A stretch of 46,705 bases of DNA from a virus: IMG/VR virus record IMGVR_UViG_3300027749_000180, positions 1 to 46,705 of that record. The stretch is one strand, 5' to 3'. Position numbers and translations under genes: made by a program. The notes beneath the pieces are model-generated. The model worked only from the letters and a program-made list of their open reading frames with translations. It had not been told where the DNA came from and made no database searches. Within the stretch, counting starts at the first letter, position 1, and every line of letters starts with the position of its first letter. Shown here piece by piece: positions 32,693-39,395 of this stretch.

Positions 32693-33169
32693 TTAGGTAG
32701 TAGACAAGCGCAGCAAAGCGGTTGTAGTTGTGTTCGATGGCATGGTCAGTGTGAACGTACCCGCCGTAATGGTCTGTGAACCAAACGTGTGGACCGACAC
32801 CGACTTGTTGGACTGAGTGCTGTTATAGATCAACACGGTATCAAACGCGGTGCTCAAAGTCACTGTGGTGTATGTGATTGAAGCAGAGGGCGTCCAGTAA
32901 GCCACGCCAGCCGTAGCCGAGGAGTTGGTCGCTGTAGGGGCCGTTGCGTTGGTCACCGTCACACCGCCAGCCGTGTAGTTTGTGCCCGTCACTTCACCCG
33001 TTGCTGAGTACGCAGTGGTGGCCGCGTTGATCGTGGCCGAGGTCAGGTACAGGGCTGCTTTAAACGTATCGGCAGTGGTGGCCGCACGGATAGGCGCTAC
33101 GCCAAAGTTGTGAGTAGCGGTCAACAACTCACCCATAAACGAAGTGCACATTGATTGGGTATTTGCCAT
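32693..33169 (-). CDS. Structural protein, paralogue of the 139-aa protein, 158 aa
   Basis: The protein shares its whole plan with the product of 33367-33786: a first block with LTSATINAATTAYSATGEV, a central NYTAGGVTVTNA, LIYNSTQSNKSVSVHTFGSQ and a last MPSNTTTTALLRLS. It is beta-rich with no membrane helix or enzyme motif. Family resemblance is to small phage virion proteins of unknown placement. The pair probably decorates tail or capsid, by inference. It is 18 residues longer than its partner. Confidence 0.65.
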   Translation of the reverse strand: MANTQSMCTSFMGELLTATHNFGVAPIRAATTADTFKAALYLTSATINAATTAYSATGEVTGTNYTAGGVTVTNATAPTATNSSATAGVAYWTPSASITYTTVTLSTAFDTVLIYNSTQSNKSVSVHTFGSQTITAGTFTLTMPSNTTTTALLRLSTT

Positions 33170-33178
33170 GATGATTCC

Positions 33179-33370
33179 TTAAAAAGAAGCGGTTTCGCCA
33201 GCACCAAAAGCAGGCATTTTTTTCAACGTTACATGGGCCGAGCGATGAACGAGCTCATCACCTTTCCAGTATTCTACCCAAGTGGTCAGTTCGTTGTCGT
33301 CCTCAAACGTGCCGTCCTTACGCTCAAGTAAAGAGTCATCCATGTCGCCGTAGGTTGTTGTAACGATCAA
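33179..33370 (-). CDS. Small protein with TTG start, 63 aa
   Basis: I chose the TTG at 33370 because it has an AGGAG six bases upstream and overlaps the preceding stop as TTGA, the same geometry as the ATGA junctions nearby. The longer open frame would run 47 codons into the upstream gene. The product (MIVTTTYGDMDDSLLERKDG, then ELTTWVEYWKGDELVHRSAH) resembles short phage proteins that I recall near tail genes in aquatic phages. Function is unknown. Confidence 0.65.
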   Translation of the reverse strand: MIVTTTYGDMDDSLLERKDGTFEDDNELTTWVEYWKGDELVHRSAHVTLKKMPAFGAGETASF

Positions 33371-33786
33371 TTTGAACTCCTGATAAGCGCAGCCGTTGAT
33401 GTGTTGGCTGGCATGGTGATTAGAAATGTGGTGGTAGATGTTTTGTCCGAACCAAAGTCCAGCACAGCCACTGACTTGTTGCCCTTGGAAACGTTGTATA
33501 TCAACGCACACCGAGCCGTCACTGCGGTTGACCAGCTTACATTATTCCAGTTGGCATAGGCTGTATAGCCATCGCTGCTGATTGCAACACCAGTCATAAC
33601 TTGCCCGCCTGCTGTATAGCCAGACGCTACAACTTCATTAGCACTTGAGTAAACGATAGTAGCTGCGTTTAAATCTGCGGCAGCGGTATACAAGGCAATC
33701 TTGATCGTGTCAGTAGACAAGTCGTGGATACCCTGATACAGCTCTTTTTTAAAGCTGGTGGTTTGGGTTTGCAGGATAGAACTCAT
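33367..33786 (-). CDS. Structural protein, paralogue of the 158-aa protein, 139 aa
   Basis: The sequence follows the same order as the downstream paralogue: ALYTAAADLNAATIVYSSAN, YTAGGQVMTGV, ALIYNVSKGNKSVAVLDFGS and MPANTSTAALIRSS. The N-terminus (SFKKELYQGIHDLSTDTIKI) is typical of small phage virion proteins. It is beta-rich and probably assembles on the particle. The start overlaps the adaptor gene stop as ATGA. Confidence 0.65.
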   Translation of the reverse strand: MSSILQTQTTSFKKELYQGIHDLSTDTIKIALYTAAADLNAATIVYSSANEVVASGYTAGGQVMTGVAISSDGYTAYANWNNVSWSTAVTARCALIYNVSKGNKSVAVLDFGSDKTSTTTFLITMPANTSTAALIRSSN

Positions 33787-34436
33787 GACACTGGAATCCT
33801 GACTTGACCGTCACGGTACGCGTCCATGCGTTGCTTGCCATCACCCAAGTTCTTGAGCAGTGCAATTGATTGAACGTAACGTTCGTTGTACAGCTTGACC
33901 ATATCTGGCTCACCCTTGATGTAGGTGATCGCTTCGCACATGGTTCCGTACAACAACGCTGAATCAAAATTATCACCAAGCCATGTCTGGCCTGCGGTAA
34001 CGATAGATTCTGGATAGTAGTAGTAATGCAATTCGGCGCTGTACGTAATACTTGGGGTTGGGCCAACCATAAACGACAGCTCATTTACATTAGAGCTTTG
34101 TGGGCCAAAGATTGCGTAGTGCTTAGGCTTGCCGGTAGTCGCTGGGTTTGGATACGCTTCACGCATGAAGTTAACATCCTTGTTTAGCAAGTACAAATAC
34201 TCGCCACCGCCCACAGGAAACAAGGCCAATGAATACACAGAAAGAAAATCATCAGGGCAAGACAAATACTTGTTGTTTGCGCTGATTGTGCCCGTCACGT
34301 TTTTACGCAAATTAGCAAGCTGAACAGAATTGTATATACGCTGTTCTGCTTGCTTAATGAACGTGTTCATGTCTACCGTGGGAAACGTGTTCTCACAGTA
34401 ATCACTCACCAAGATGACGAGTTCGTTGTATGTCAT
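33783..34436 (-). CDS. Head-tail adaptor-like protein, 217 aa
   Basis: MTYNELVILVSDYCENTFPT followed by DMNTFIKQAEQRIYNSVQLA is the classic first helix pair of adaptor proteins that form a ring under the portal in short-tailed phages (SU10-like by memory). The middle has CPDDFLSVYSLALFPVGGGEYLYLLNKDVNFMREAYPNPA in pieces, a pattern typical of the family, and the C-terminus ends in helices. The length is as expected. It is joined by ATGA overlaps on both sides. Confidence 0.75.
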   Translation of the reverse strand: MTYNELVILVSDYCENTFPTVDMNTFIKQAEQRIYNSVQLANLRKNVTGTISANNKYLSCPDDFLSVYSLALFPVGGGEYLYLLNKDVNFMREAYPNPATTGKPKHYAIFGPQSSNVNELSFMVGPTPSITYSAELHYYYYPESIVTAGQTWLGDNFDSALLYGTMCEAITYIKGEPDMVKLYNERYVQSIALLKNLGDGKQRMDAYRDGQVRIPVS

Positions 34437-34699
34437 GCCATCGGACCCCGAGCCATCAGACCTTTAGTCGCTGCGCCAGTGCCACGGATTTTGATGCCGC
34501 TGGTCTTGACAGGCTCATCGCCCGCCGACTTGCTCTCAGCGCCAACACTGACGTCCAGCGTGTCAAGTTTGCTGCGGTTTGGGCCTTTGCCGGGGTTTGT
34601 ATCCATTGTGACGGCCTTGCCGTTCATGGTGTGGGGCTTGGCATAAGTGCTGGCTTGGCCAACTTCTTTGCCCATCATTTTTTTGCTAAATGTAGCCAT
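34433..34699 (-). CDS. Small basic protein, 88 aa
   Basis: The product is Lys/Gly/Ser/Thr-rich, with MATFSKKMMGKEVGQASTYA at the start and the C-terminal sequence GIKIRGTGAATKGLMARGPM. From memory, short basic proteins with an RGTGAATKGxxARGP-like end occur next to head and tail genes of many aquatic phages. No folded domain is evident and it is likely disordered. It may be a minor capsid or DNA-condensing component, by inference. Confidence 0.6.
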   Translation of the reverse strand: MATFSKKMMGKEVGQASTYAKPHTMNGKAVTMDTNPGKGPNRSKLDTLDVSVGAESKSAGDEPVKTSGIKIRGTGAATKGLMARGPMA

Positions 34700-34701
34700 G
34701 A

Positions 34702-34890
34702 TTAGCCTCGTTTCTGTGCGGCAATTTTGGCCAAGTTACGGCCCATTGCCTTCATGTTGGCGTTGGTTTTTCCCTTGCCTTTGCCCATGCCGCCCATCAT
34801 TTCTTTTTGCATGGGGCCGCTGTTACCCAAATTTTTGCCTTCTGTTTTGCCTTTTTTGGCAATGCCATCTGCTGCACGTTTGAATGTCAT
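34702..34890 (-). CDS. Small basic RADG-type protein, 62 aa
   Basis: The product is strongly basic and Gly/Met-rich. Residues 4-19 (KRAADGIAKKGKTEGK) match the C-terminal RADGIAQRGKTKG of the 134-aa protein encoded at 37446-37850. The rest has MMGGMGKGKGKTNANMKAMG. The likely character is disordered and nucleic-acid or capsid binding, which is inferred from composition only. It precedes the 88-aa basic gene. Confidence 0.6.
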   Translation of the reverse strand: MTFKRAADGIAKKGKTEGKNLGNSGPMQKEMMGGMGKGKGKTNANMKAMGRNLAKIAAQKRG

Positions 34891-34899
34891 GATTAACTC

Positions 34900-35289
34900 C
34901 TATGAAACGGTAACCGTTACTGTACCAACAAATGTCGTTCCCACCAAGTAATTTGGGGTTAGACCCGCATCAAAACCGCTGGAGCCGCCCACTGGCCTCC
35001 AGCCCCATTGAATATCTCTCGACCCGCCAGACAAATTGCCGGATATGTTCACGCCTGAAGTCACATACGTTGTGTCCCTACGTGGGTTGCGCAACGCCTG
35101 CGGATCATCTACCGGAAATGTTCCAAGCATCAATTGTGGCTGATCCGGGTCCCAACATTCAGGGCAAACCAAAAGCTGGTACTTGCGCTGCTTAATAATC
35201 TCTTCTTTAAGCCGCTTCAGTTTAAACTGCTGGCCGCAACGATCACATTCTGCAATCGCTATCTTGCCAGATGCAAAACGATTACCCAT
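34900..35289 (-). CDS. Zinc-ribbon small virion-like protein, 129 aa
   Basis: Two CxxC pairs (CDRCGQQF near residue 15 and VCPECWD near residue 42) form a zinc ribbon. DPDQPQLMLGTFPVDDPQAL and NPRRDTTY follow, then a Gly-rich segment ending in beta strands (TTFVGTVTVTVS). The order recalls short proteins next to adaptor genes in aquatic phages. It is likely structural, but a DNA-binding role is possible. Its start shares a base with the stop of the preceding gene (TAATG). Confidence 0.65.
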   Translation of the reverse strand: MGNRFASGKIAIAECDRCGQQFKLKRLKEEIIKQRKYQLLVCPECWDPDQPQLMLGTFPVDDPQALRNPRRDTTYVTSGVNISGNLSGGSRDIQWGWRPVGGSSGFDAGLTPNYLVGTTFVGTVTVTVS

Positions 35290-36215
35290 TACGTGCCACC
35301 AATAAACATTTGACGCGGGACGAAACGAACCGCAGCTTTTTCCCTGTCTTCTCCAGCAGCCAGTTCAAATGTTTCATCGTAAATCTGTTTGAGCATTTGG
35401 ATGCGAGGCATTAACTCAGGGGTTTTGATTGCAATGTGATACGCCAAACCAGCGACAACACATGGCAAGAACCTAAAATTCATGTCTGCTGTTTCAGCAC
35501 CAGCGCCAGCATCCTGCACTCTGCGCAGTCTCCAGTAAACAAATTGATATGTCGTGGAATTGTCGGGCGTCGGCCATACTGTCACGGCTGGAAGTTGGGG
35601 AACAAACACAGCCGTAGCTGCTGTATGCGTGGTTGCAGTGGTGTTGTTCTGCCCGCGAAACACGCCACCAAGGACGTTGCCCGTGATGTAAGTGTAGTAA
35701 ATGTCTTCAGCATCCAAGCGAATAAAACCAGAACCCGCTAGTCCAACCACCGTGTCAAGCGTGATCGTGGTGTCTGTTGAGCTAATGGTTGATGCAAGCG
35801 TAGAGCTTGTAGGATTGACTTCACCAGATAGCCGCTGAATCCATACTTGAATCGGTCGTGCCTGCTGTAACTTGTTTGGGATGGTTGCATAGGTAGAAAC
35901 ACTGATACGTGTGATGGTTAAATCAGCTTGCGTAGACGCGGTGTTTGACCCTGTGCGAATCACATGCTCCAGCAAATCAATTGTGTTTGTTGGCAGTGCA
36001 TATGTTGCCAAGCCGGGCACCAAGTTGATGAAGCCTTGCTCCATCGTCCACATGTTAATGCCCTTGTTCTGCCACTCAATGGTCATCAAGTTCATCGACC
36101 GACGGGCAGTCCGCAGATCATAGCCTGAACGCATCTCCCGGCCCGCACGCTCCCACGCTTCCTCGGCAATCTCCGTGAAGTCCATGTTAAAGAGGGTTGA
36201 GCCGGTAGTGGTCAT
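35289..36215 (-). CDS. Tail adaptor-like protein with a beta insert, 308 aa
   Basis: The N-terminal helices (FTEIAEEAWERAGREMRSGY, then ARRSMNLMTIEWQNKGINMW) and the C-terminal helices (FLPCVVAGLAYHIAIKTPEL, then IQMLKQIYDETFELA) are of a tail-adaptor or tail tubular A-like type. Between them a beta-rich insert of about 65 residues (TLDTVVGLAGSGFIRLDAED, then GVFRGQNNTTATTH) resembles modules seen in other phage tail proteins. It probably joins the portal-adaptor ring to the tail nozzle. The start overlaps the previous gene as ATGA. Confidence 0.7.
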   Translation of the reverse strand: MTTTGSTLFNMDFTEIAEEAWERAGREMRSGYDLRTARRSMNLMTIEWQNKGINMWTMEQGFINLVPGLATYALPTNTIDLLEHVIRTGSNTASTQADLTITRISVSTYATIPNKLQQARPIQVWIQRLSGEVNPTSSTLASTISSTDTTITLDTVVGLAGSGFIRLDAEDIYYTYITGNVLGGVFRGQNNTTATTHTAATAVFVPQLPAVTVWPTPDNSTTYQFVYWRLRRVQDAGAGAETADMNFRFLPCVVAGLAYHIAIKTPELMPRIQMLKQIYDETFELAAGEDREKAAVRFVPRQMFIGGT

Positions 36216-36388
36216 TTCATGCCTTTGAGGGTTTCAGCCAAACGTGCGCGTTGACCCATTTTGCCGGGCTTCTTTGCTGCTGCGGCAAGTTTTTTGGCGG
36301 GAATTGTTTTACCCTCTTTAATGCCCAACTCTTTACGCAATGCGCCGGGTTTTTTGATTGCGTTTTGGATAAAATTTTTGGTAGCCAT
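36212..36388 (-). CDS. Small basic protein, 58 aa
   Basis: This complete frame fills the gap between two genes, with an ATGA overlap into the adaptor gene. It encodes MATKNFIQNAIKKPGALRKE, KTIPAKKLAAAAKKPGKMGQ and RARLAETLKGMK. The protein is rich in Lys and Ala and could bind DNA. From memory, a GKxGxRARLAETLK ending recurs in short phage proteins of unknown role. Confidence 0.65.
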   Translation of the reverse strand: MATKNFIQNAIKKPGALRKELGIKEGKTIPAKKLAAAAKKPGKMGQRARLAETLKGMK

Positions 36389-36621
36389 TATCGAAACCCC
36401 GCTGTTTTCTTTGCAATTGTTTTTGGCTGCGCAACAAACTGTTTTCCAGCCGCCTTGCCCGCACGTTTGGCTTTTGTAGTCGCCGCATATTCTGCGGAGG
36501 ATAAAGACTTAATCGCCGCTTCGGGCAAATACCTTTCCCCCGTCTTGCTCGACGGTTTGCCAGACTTGGTACGCCACTTCTGGTCGCCCCAGTCTTTAAG
36601 GGATTGCTGCGGCGCTTTCAT
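36388..36621 (-). CDS. Basic protein with KSGKPSxxTGERYLPE motif, 77 aa
   Basis: Residues 8-35 read LKDWGDQKWRTKSGKPSSKT then GERYLPEA. This W-x-T-K-S-G-K-P-S-x-x-T-G-E-R-Y-L-P-E block is a sequence type that I recall from phages and from some large eukaryotic viruses, near DUF5872-like domains. The C-terminal half is Lys/Ala-rich. The role is unknown. It starts with ACTGATATG directly after the stop of the next gene up. Confidence 0.65.
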   Translation of the reverse strand: MKAPQQSLKDWGDQKWRTKSGKPSSKTGERYLPEAAIKSLSSAEYAATTKAKRAGKAAGKQFVAQPKTIAKKTAGFR

Positions 36622-36622
36622 A

Positions 36623-36898
36623 TCAGTCCCGGTATCCGCCGCCTGCGGCTTTATATTTCTTGGCTACAAGTTGCGCTTTACGGGCCGACCATTGCCCTGC
36701 TCCGGTGCCTTGAGTCGCCGCAGATTTTACCTGAGACACAATCCGCTTGCGAAGACTAGGCTTGGTGTAATTGCCAGCCGCGTTAACTTTGCCGCCTTCA
36801 GCATACTGCGTAAAGTCGGTGTCGTCCCGCCGAGCTTTTTTAACGCCCTTGGGCATCTTGGAGGGGGCAATTGCCCCCATACCGCGACTGGCTAACAT
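36623..36898 (-). CDS. Small basic protein with QWSARKAQL motif, 91 aa
   Basis: I chose the ATG at 36898 because it makes the TAATG overlap that is common here; a GTG seven codons upstream is also open. The product has YAEGGKVNAAGNYTKPSLRK in the middle and TGAGQWSARKAQLVAKKY plus GGGYRD at its end, a tail I associate with DUF5872-like proteins. It is probably disordered and basic, with an EGGKV motif shared with other virion proteins of this window. Confidence 0.65.
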   Translation of the reverse strand: MLASRGMGAIAPSKMPKGVKKARRDDTDFTQYAEGGKVNAAGNYTKPSLRKRIVSQVKSAATQGTGAGQWSARKAQLVAKKYKAAGGGYRD

Positions 36899-37263
36899 TA
36901 CATCTTCCCGCCGCCACACATGGCTATCATTGTGCCTTTGGTGTGACCCTTGGACACGCAGCCATCTGCACGAGTTACGCCGCCTTTGGACAGCTTCAAA
37001 GTTGTACCTTTGCCGCCTTTGTGTTCTTGGGCATCATGCTGCTTAAACGCTTTCATAATCATGGCTTTGTCTTGGGCCTTGTCCATTTTCATGTCTTCTT
37101 TCATATCGCTTTTCATATTGCCACCTTTTGAAAATTTGCGGCCCTTGTCCGCAGTTGAAAAGTCTTTGCCCACGGATTGTGGGACGCCTACCTTCTTGGC
37201 AAAGGCGGGGCTATGGGCCACCGCCTCCATAAAGTTATGTTGTTTTTTACTCGTGCTGGGCAT
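36898..37263 (-). CDS. Small basic protein with SKKQHNFM start and RADG tail, 121 aa
   Basis: I chose the ATG at 37263 because MPSTSKKQHNFMEAVAHSPA is a start I recall in many small phage proteins (followed by FAKKVGVPQSVGKDF). The middle is Met/Lys/Asp-rich and perhaps helical. The C-terminus has KLSKGGVTRADGCVSKGHTK and a Cys-Gly-rich end. A GGGGG run may help ribosome binding. No activity is known. It overlaps the upstream holin-like gene by 17 bases. Confidence 0.7.
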   Translation of the reverse strand: MPSTSKKQHNFMEAVAHSPAFAKKVGVPQSVGKDFSTADKGRKFSKGGNMKSDMKEDMKMDKAQDKAMIMKAFKQHDAQEHKGGKGTTLKLSKGGVTRADGCVSKGHTKGTMIAMCGGGKM

Positions 37264-37444
37264 TTGAGCCCCCTGTTCGGCCAGTCCACCGTTTAACGGT
37301 TTCAGTTTCCCAGATGCGGATGGCTGTCCACACAATCGTAAATATTGCTGCGACTGATGGAAGCATATCTGCCAATGTTCCTATTACGGTAATAATGGAT
37401 AGACCATCAACCACGGATTTTACGGTTTCGGTATGGTCGGTCAT
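37247..37444 (-). CDS. Small membrane protein, holin-like, 65 aa
   Basis: I chose the ATG at 37444, with the TGATATG junction after the upstream stop. The product (MTDHTETVKSVVDGLSIITV, then DMLPSVAAIFTIVWTAIRIW) has two hydrophobic segments and a basic tail (TVKRWTGRTG). Very similar short proteins are annotated as holins in other phages, to my memory. It lies far from the endolysin gene, so it may be a second lysis or membrane protein. Confidence 0.65.
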   Translation of the reverse strand: MTDHTETVKSVVDGLSIITVIGTLADMLPSVAAIFTIVWTAIRIWETETVKRWTGRTGGSNAQHE

Positions 37445-37445
37445 A

Positions 37446-37850
37446 TCAGCACATCTTTCCTTTGGTTTTACCACGCTGGGCTATGCCATCAGCGCGGCGT
37501 GAGGCGGAAACTGTGCCGCCTTTTGCTTTTTTCTCAACATCTGCGTCAGGTAAATCAACTGGTTTTCCATACTCTGCTCTATTGCGAGAAGTTTGCCCAG
37601 TGCCGCTGGTCGTACCTTTTGGATACTGGTCAACAATGCGCTGCCCCAACGCTTCTTTTTCTTCTTCTTTCATGTTGAGTATTTTGTTGGTGGCGTCATA
37701 CTCGTCTTTTTTGTACTTGTCGTCACCAATCATTTTTCCTAAACGTTGCGACGCCGTACCCTTGGCAACTTCATCACGCAGTTTATCTCTGCGTGCGTCC
37801 GATTCCTTGGTGGATTTATTCCAACGAGAAGGTTCAACGTATGTAGCCAT
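37446..37850 (-). CDS. Basic protein with C-terminal RADG motif, 134 aa
   Basis: The N-terminal half is charged and helical (KESDARRDKLRDEVAKGTAS, then EEEKEALGQRIVDQYPKG). The C-terminus is KKAKGGTVSASRRADGIAQR followed by GKTKGKMC. The RADGIA-GKTKG ending is the best example of the motif that recurs in the 62-aa and 121-aa products nearby. A single terminal cysteine is notable. The role is unknown. Confidence 0.65.
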   Translation of the reverse strand: MATYVEPSRWNKSTKESDARRDKLRDEVAKGTASQRLGKMIGDDKYKKDEYDATNKILNMKEEEKEALGQRIVDQYPKGTTSGTGQTSRNRAEYGKPVDLPDADVEKKAKGGTVSASRRADGIAQRGKTKGKMC

Positions 37851-37858
37851 AATTTACC

Positions 37859-38122
37859 TCAACACTTCCATCTTGCAAGAGCAGCAGCCTTGCGGGTAGG
37901 CTTGCCTTTTTCGTCCTTCATTGGACCGGGCATGCCCGACATGCGGGCACAGAATGAATCTTTACGTGGGCCACCTTGGGGCTGGGGAGCCTTCAGGTTA
38001 CTGCCGGTAGCGGCGTTGTACTTAGCCCGACCCTTGGCGGTCAAACCAGCACCCTTGGACACGGGCAATTTCTCGCCACGGCCTACAGCCAGTGATGGGC
38101 CTTTTTTCTTTGTTGCCATCAT
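37859..38122 (-). CDS. DUF6321-like small basic protein, 87 aa
   Basis: The order KGAGLTAKGRAKYNAATGSN, LKAPQPQGGPRKDSFCARMS and GPMKDEKGKPTRKAAALARW matches a widespread family that I recall as DUF6321, found in phages and large viruses. It is very basic and has two conserved cysteines (FCARM and the last residue). A DNA-packaging or virion role is conceivable, but unproven. Its ATGA end overlaps the glycosyltransferase gene. Confidence 0.75.
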   Translation of the reverse strand: MMATKKKGPSLAVGRGEKLPVSKGAGLTAKGRAKYNAATGSNLKAPQPQGGPRKDSFCARMSGMPGPMKDEKGKPTRKAAALARWKC

Positions 38123-38853
38123 GCCACCTTCAACTTGGAGTTGTAAATGTTTTCCATCAAAGGCACTACAACCTCTTCACGGAAATTACGACTGAATTCA
38201 TTTGAGCCTACGTGCGGCAAGCTGATGTCTACGTCAATGTAAACCTTAAAACCCATTTGGGCGGCGCGGTCGCAGAACAAATAATCTTCACCTACGTACT
38301 TGCCATCCACAATGGCAAAGTCAAACACTGCTGACATTTTTTCTGTGGGAGATTTTTCGTATGTCCACTCAGGGTGAACAAATACCATCTGCTCAAGAAC
38401 ATGACGCTGGATTAACATGAACCCCGTGGGCGCACGCTCGACACGCATCAATGACCCGTCAAACTCCAGATCGCCGTTGTCGTCAAAGTACAGGTCAGCA
38501 AAAAAGTTTTGGTCTTTGGCTCTGCGTGGGTACGCGCCAGTGGTGATGTCTTTGTCGCCGCTCTGGGCCATCAACCGCAAAATGTTATCTGGATTGACAA
38601 TAACATCGCTATCAATGAACAACAGCTCTGTTGCGTCCGTTTTCAAAAACTCATGAACCAAAGAGTTTCGCGCCATCGTAATGATGGAGCAGTTGGACAA
38701 GTCGGACAAAATAACAGACACACCAAGCTGCATTGCTTTGGGCATAAGCTGCGCCAGAGCAAAAGCAGTCTTGATATTTAACTTCCCATCATAAGCGGGT
38801 ATGCCGATAAACAGCTTGCGCCCATTCAGAGTTGTCTGCTTGGTTTCAGCCAT
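38119..38853 (-). CDS. Glycosyltransferase, GT-A-like, 244 aa
   Basis: The fold starts with KLFIGIPAYDGKLNIKTAFA and continues to SIITMARNSLVHEFLKTDAT. LLFIDSDVIVNPDNILRL contains the DSD metal-binding motif of GT-A enzymes, and VGEDYLFCDRAAQMGFKVYI the conserved acceptor-side helix with the ED pair. Such enzymes use a nucleotide-sugar to modify an acceptor, here perhaps virion proteins or host surface glycans. It is placed between surface-like structural genes and the small basic cluster, which supports a virion-decoration role. The start has no strong Shine-Dalgarno and overlaps the upstream gene by 8 bases. Confidence 0.82.
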   Translation of the reverse strand: MAETKQTTLNGRKLFIGIPAYDGKLNIKTAFALAQLMPKAMQLGVSVILSDLSNCSIITMARNSLVHEFLKTDATELLFIDSDVIVNPDNILRLMAQSGDKDITTGAYPRRAKDQNFFADLYFDDNGDLEFDGSLMRVERAPTGFMLIQRHVLEQMVFVHPEWTYEKSPTEKMSAVFDFAIVDGKYVGEDYLFCDRAAQMGFKVYIDVDISLPHVGSNEFSRNFREEVVVPLMENIYNSKLKVA

Positions 38854-39352
38854 AATAAATGTTGCAAGCAGCTACGTTAGATAGATAGGCATAAACGCCG
38901 TTTACAGCCAACACGCCATCATCAGAGATAAATGGAGAGTTGTTGTATGTATCGCTGGCGCTTACGTCATAACTCAACAGCCATTTGCTTGAATATACAA
39001 GCGTTGGGGAGGCAGTGATGGTTCCAGAGTTAATGTCTGTAACGGTAAAAGTGCTTGAGTTGGTAACGGTCACTACGTAGTTTCCGTTGGTAGCCGTACC
39101 GCCTGTACCTGCCGCAAAGTCAATACCAATTGTCTGGCCTGTTGTAAACCCGTGGGAGGCTTGCGTAATCGTAACGGTTGTACCAGAACGACCGTAAGTA
39201 GCCGTGGTTACAGGCGCAGTTGTTGTATCAAACAAAGCCACAAACCCAGCAGAACTTGTTCCTGTAAACGAAATACCTTTGATGCGATTTCGCCCAAGAA
39301 CCAAAAACCCGCTGCCGTTTAAATGCGCTTGTTGTACGTTGGTCTGATTCAT
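38846..39352 (-). CDS. Surface-like structural protein with FCCH-like domain, 168 aa
   Basis: I chose the ATG at 39352 behind GGAG; a TTG two codons before it is too close to the same site. The product starts with NVQQAHLNGSGFLVLGRNRI and contains a module TVTITQASHGFTTGQTIGID, ending NSSTFTVTDINSGTITA, that resembles the FCCH-like insert also seen in the 702-aa tail protein. It is beta-rich and probably decorates the virion. Preceding it is a UUCG-loop terminator-like stem. Confidence 0.6.
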   Translation of the reverse strand: MNQTNVQQAHLNGSGFLVLGRNRIKGISFTGTSSAGFVALFDTTTAPVTTATYGRSGTTVTITQASHGFTTGQTIGIDFAAGTGGTATNGNYVVTVTNSSTFTVTDINSGTITASPTLVYSSKWLLSYDVSASDTYNNSPFISDDGVLAVNGVYAYLSNVAACNIYYG

Positions 39353-39365
39353 AATCAATCTCCTG

Positions 39366-39387
39366 TAAAACGGGGGCCGAAGCCCCC
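39366..39387 (-). terminator. GC hairpin with UUCG loop, weak terminator
   Basis: On the minus strand GGGGGC and GCCCCC close a TTCG tetraloop (39372-39387) and GTTTTA follows. The T-run is short, so it may act as an attenuator or as a messenger-end stabiliser between the 166-aa and 168-aa genes. Confidence 0.55.
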
Positions 39388-39395
39388 AAGATCAA

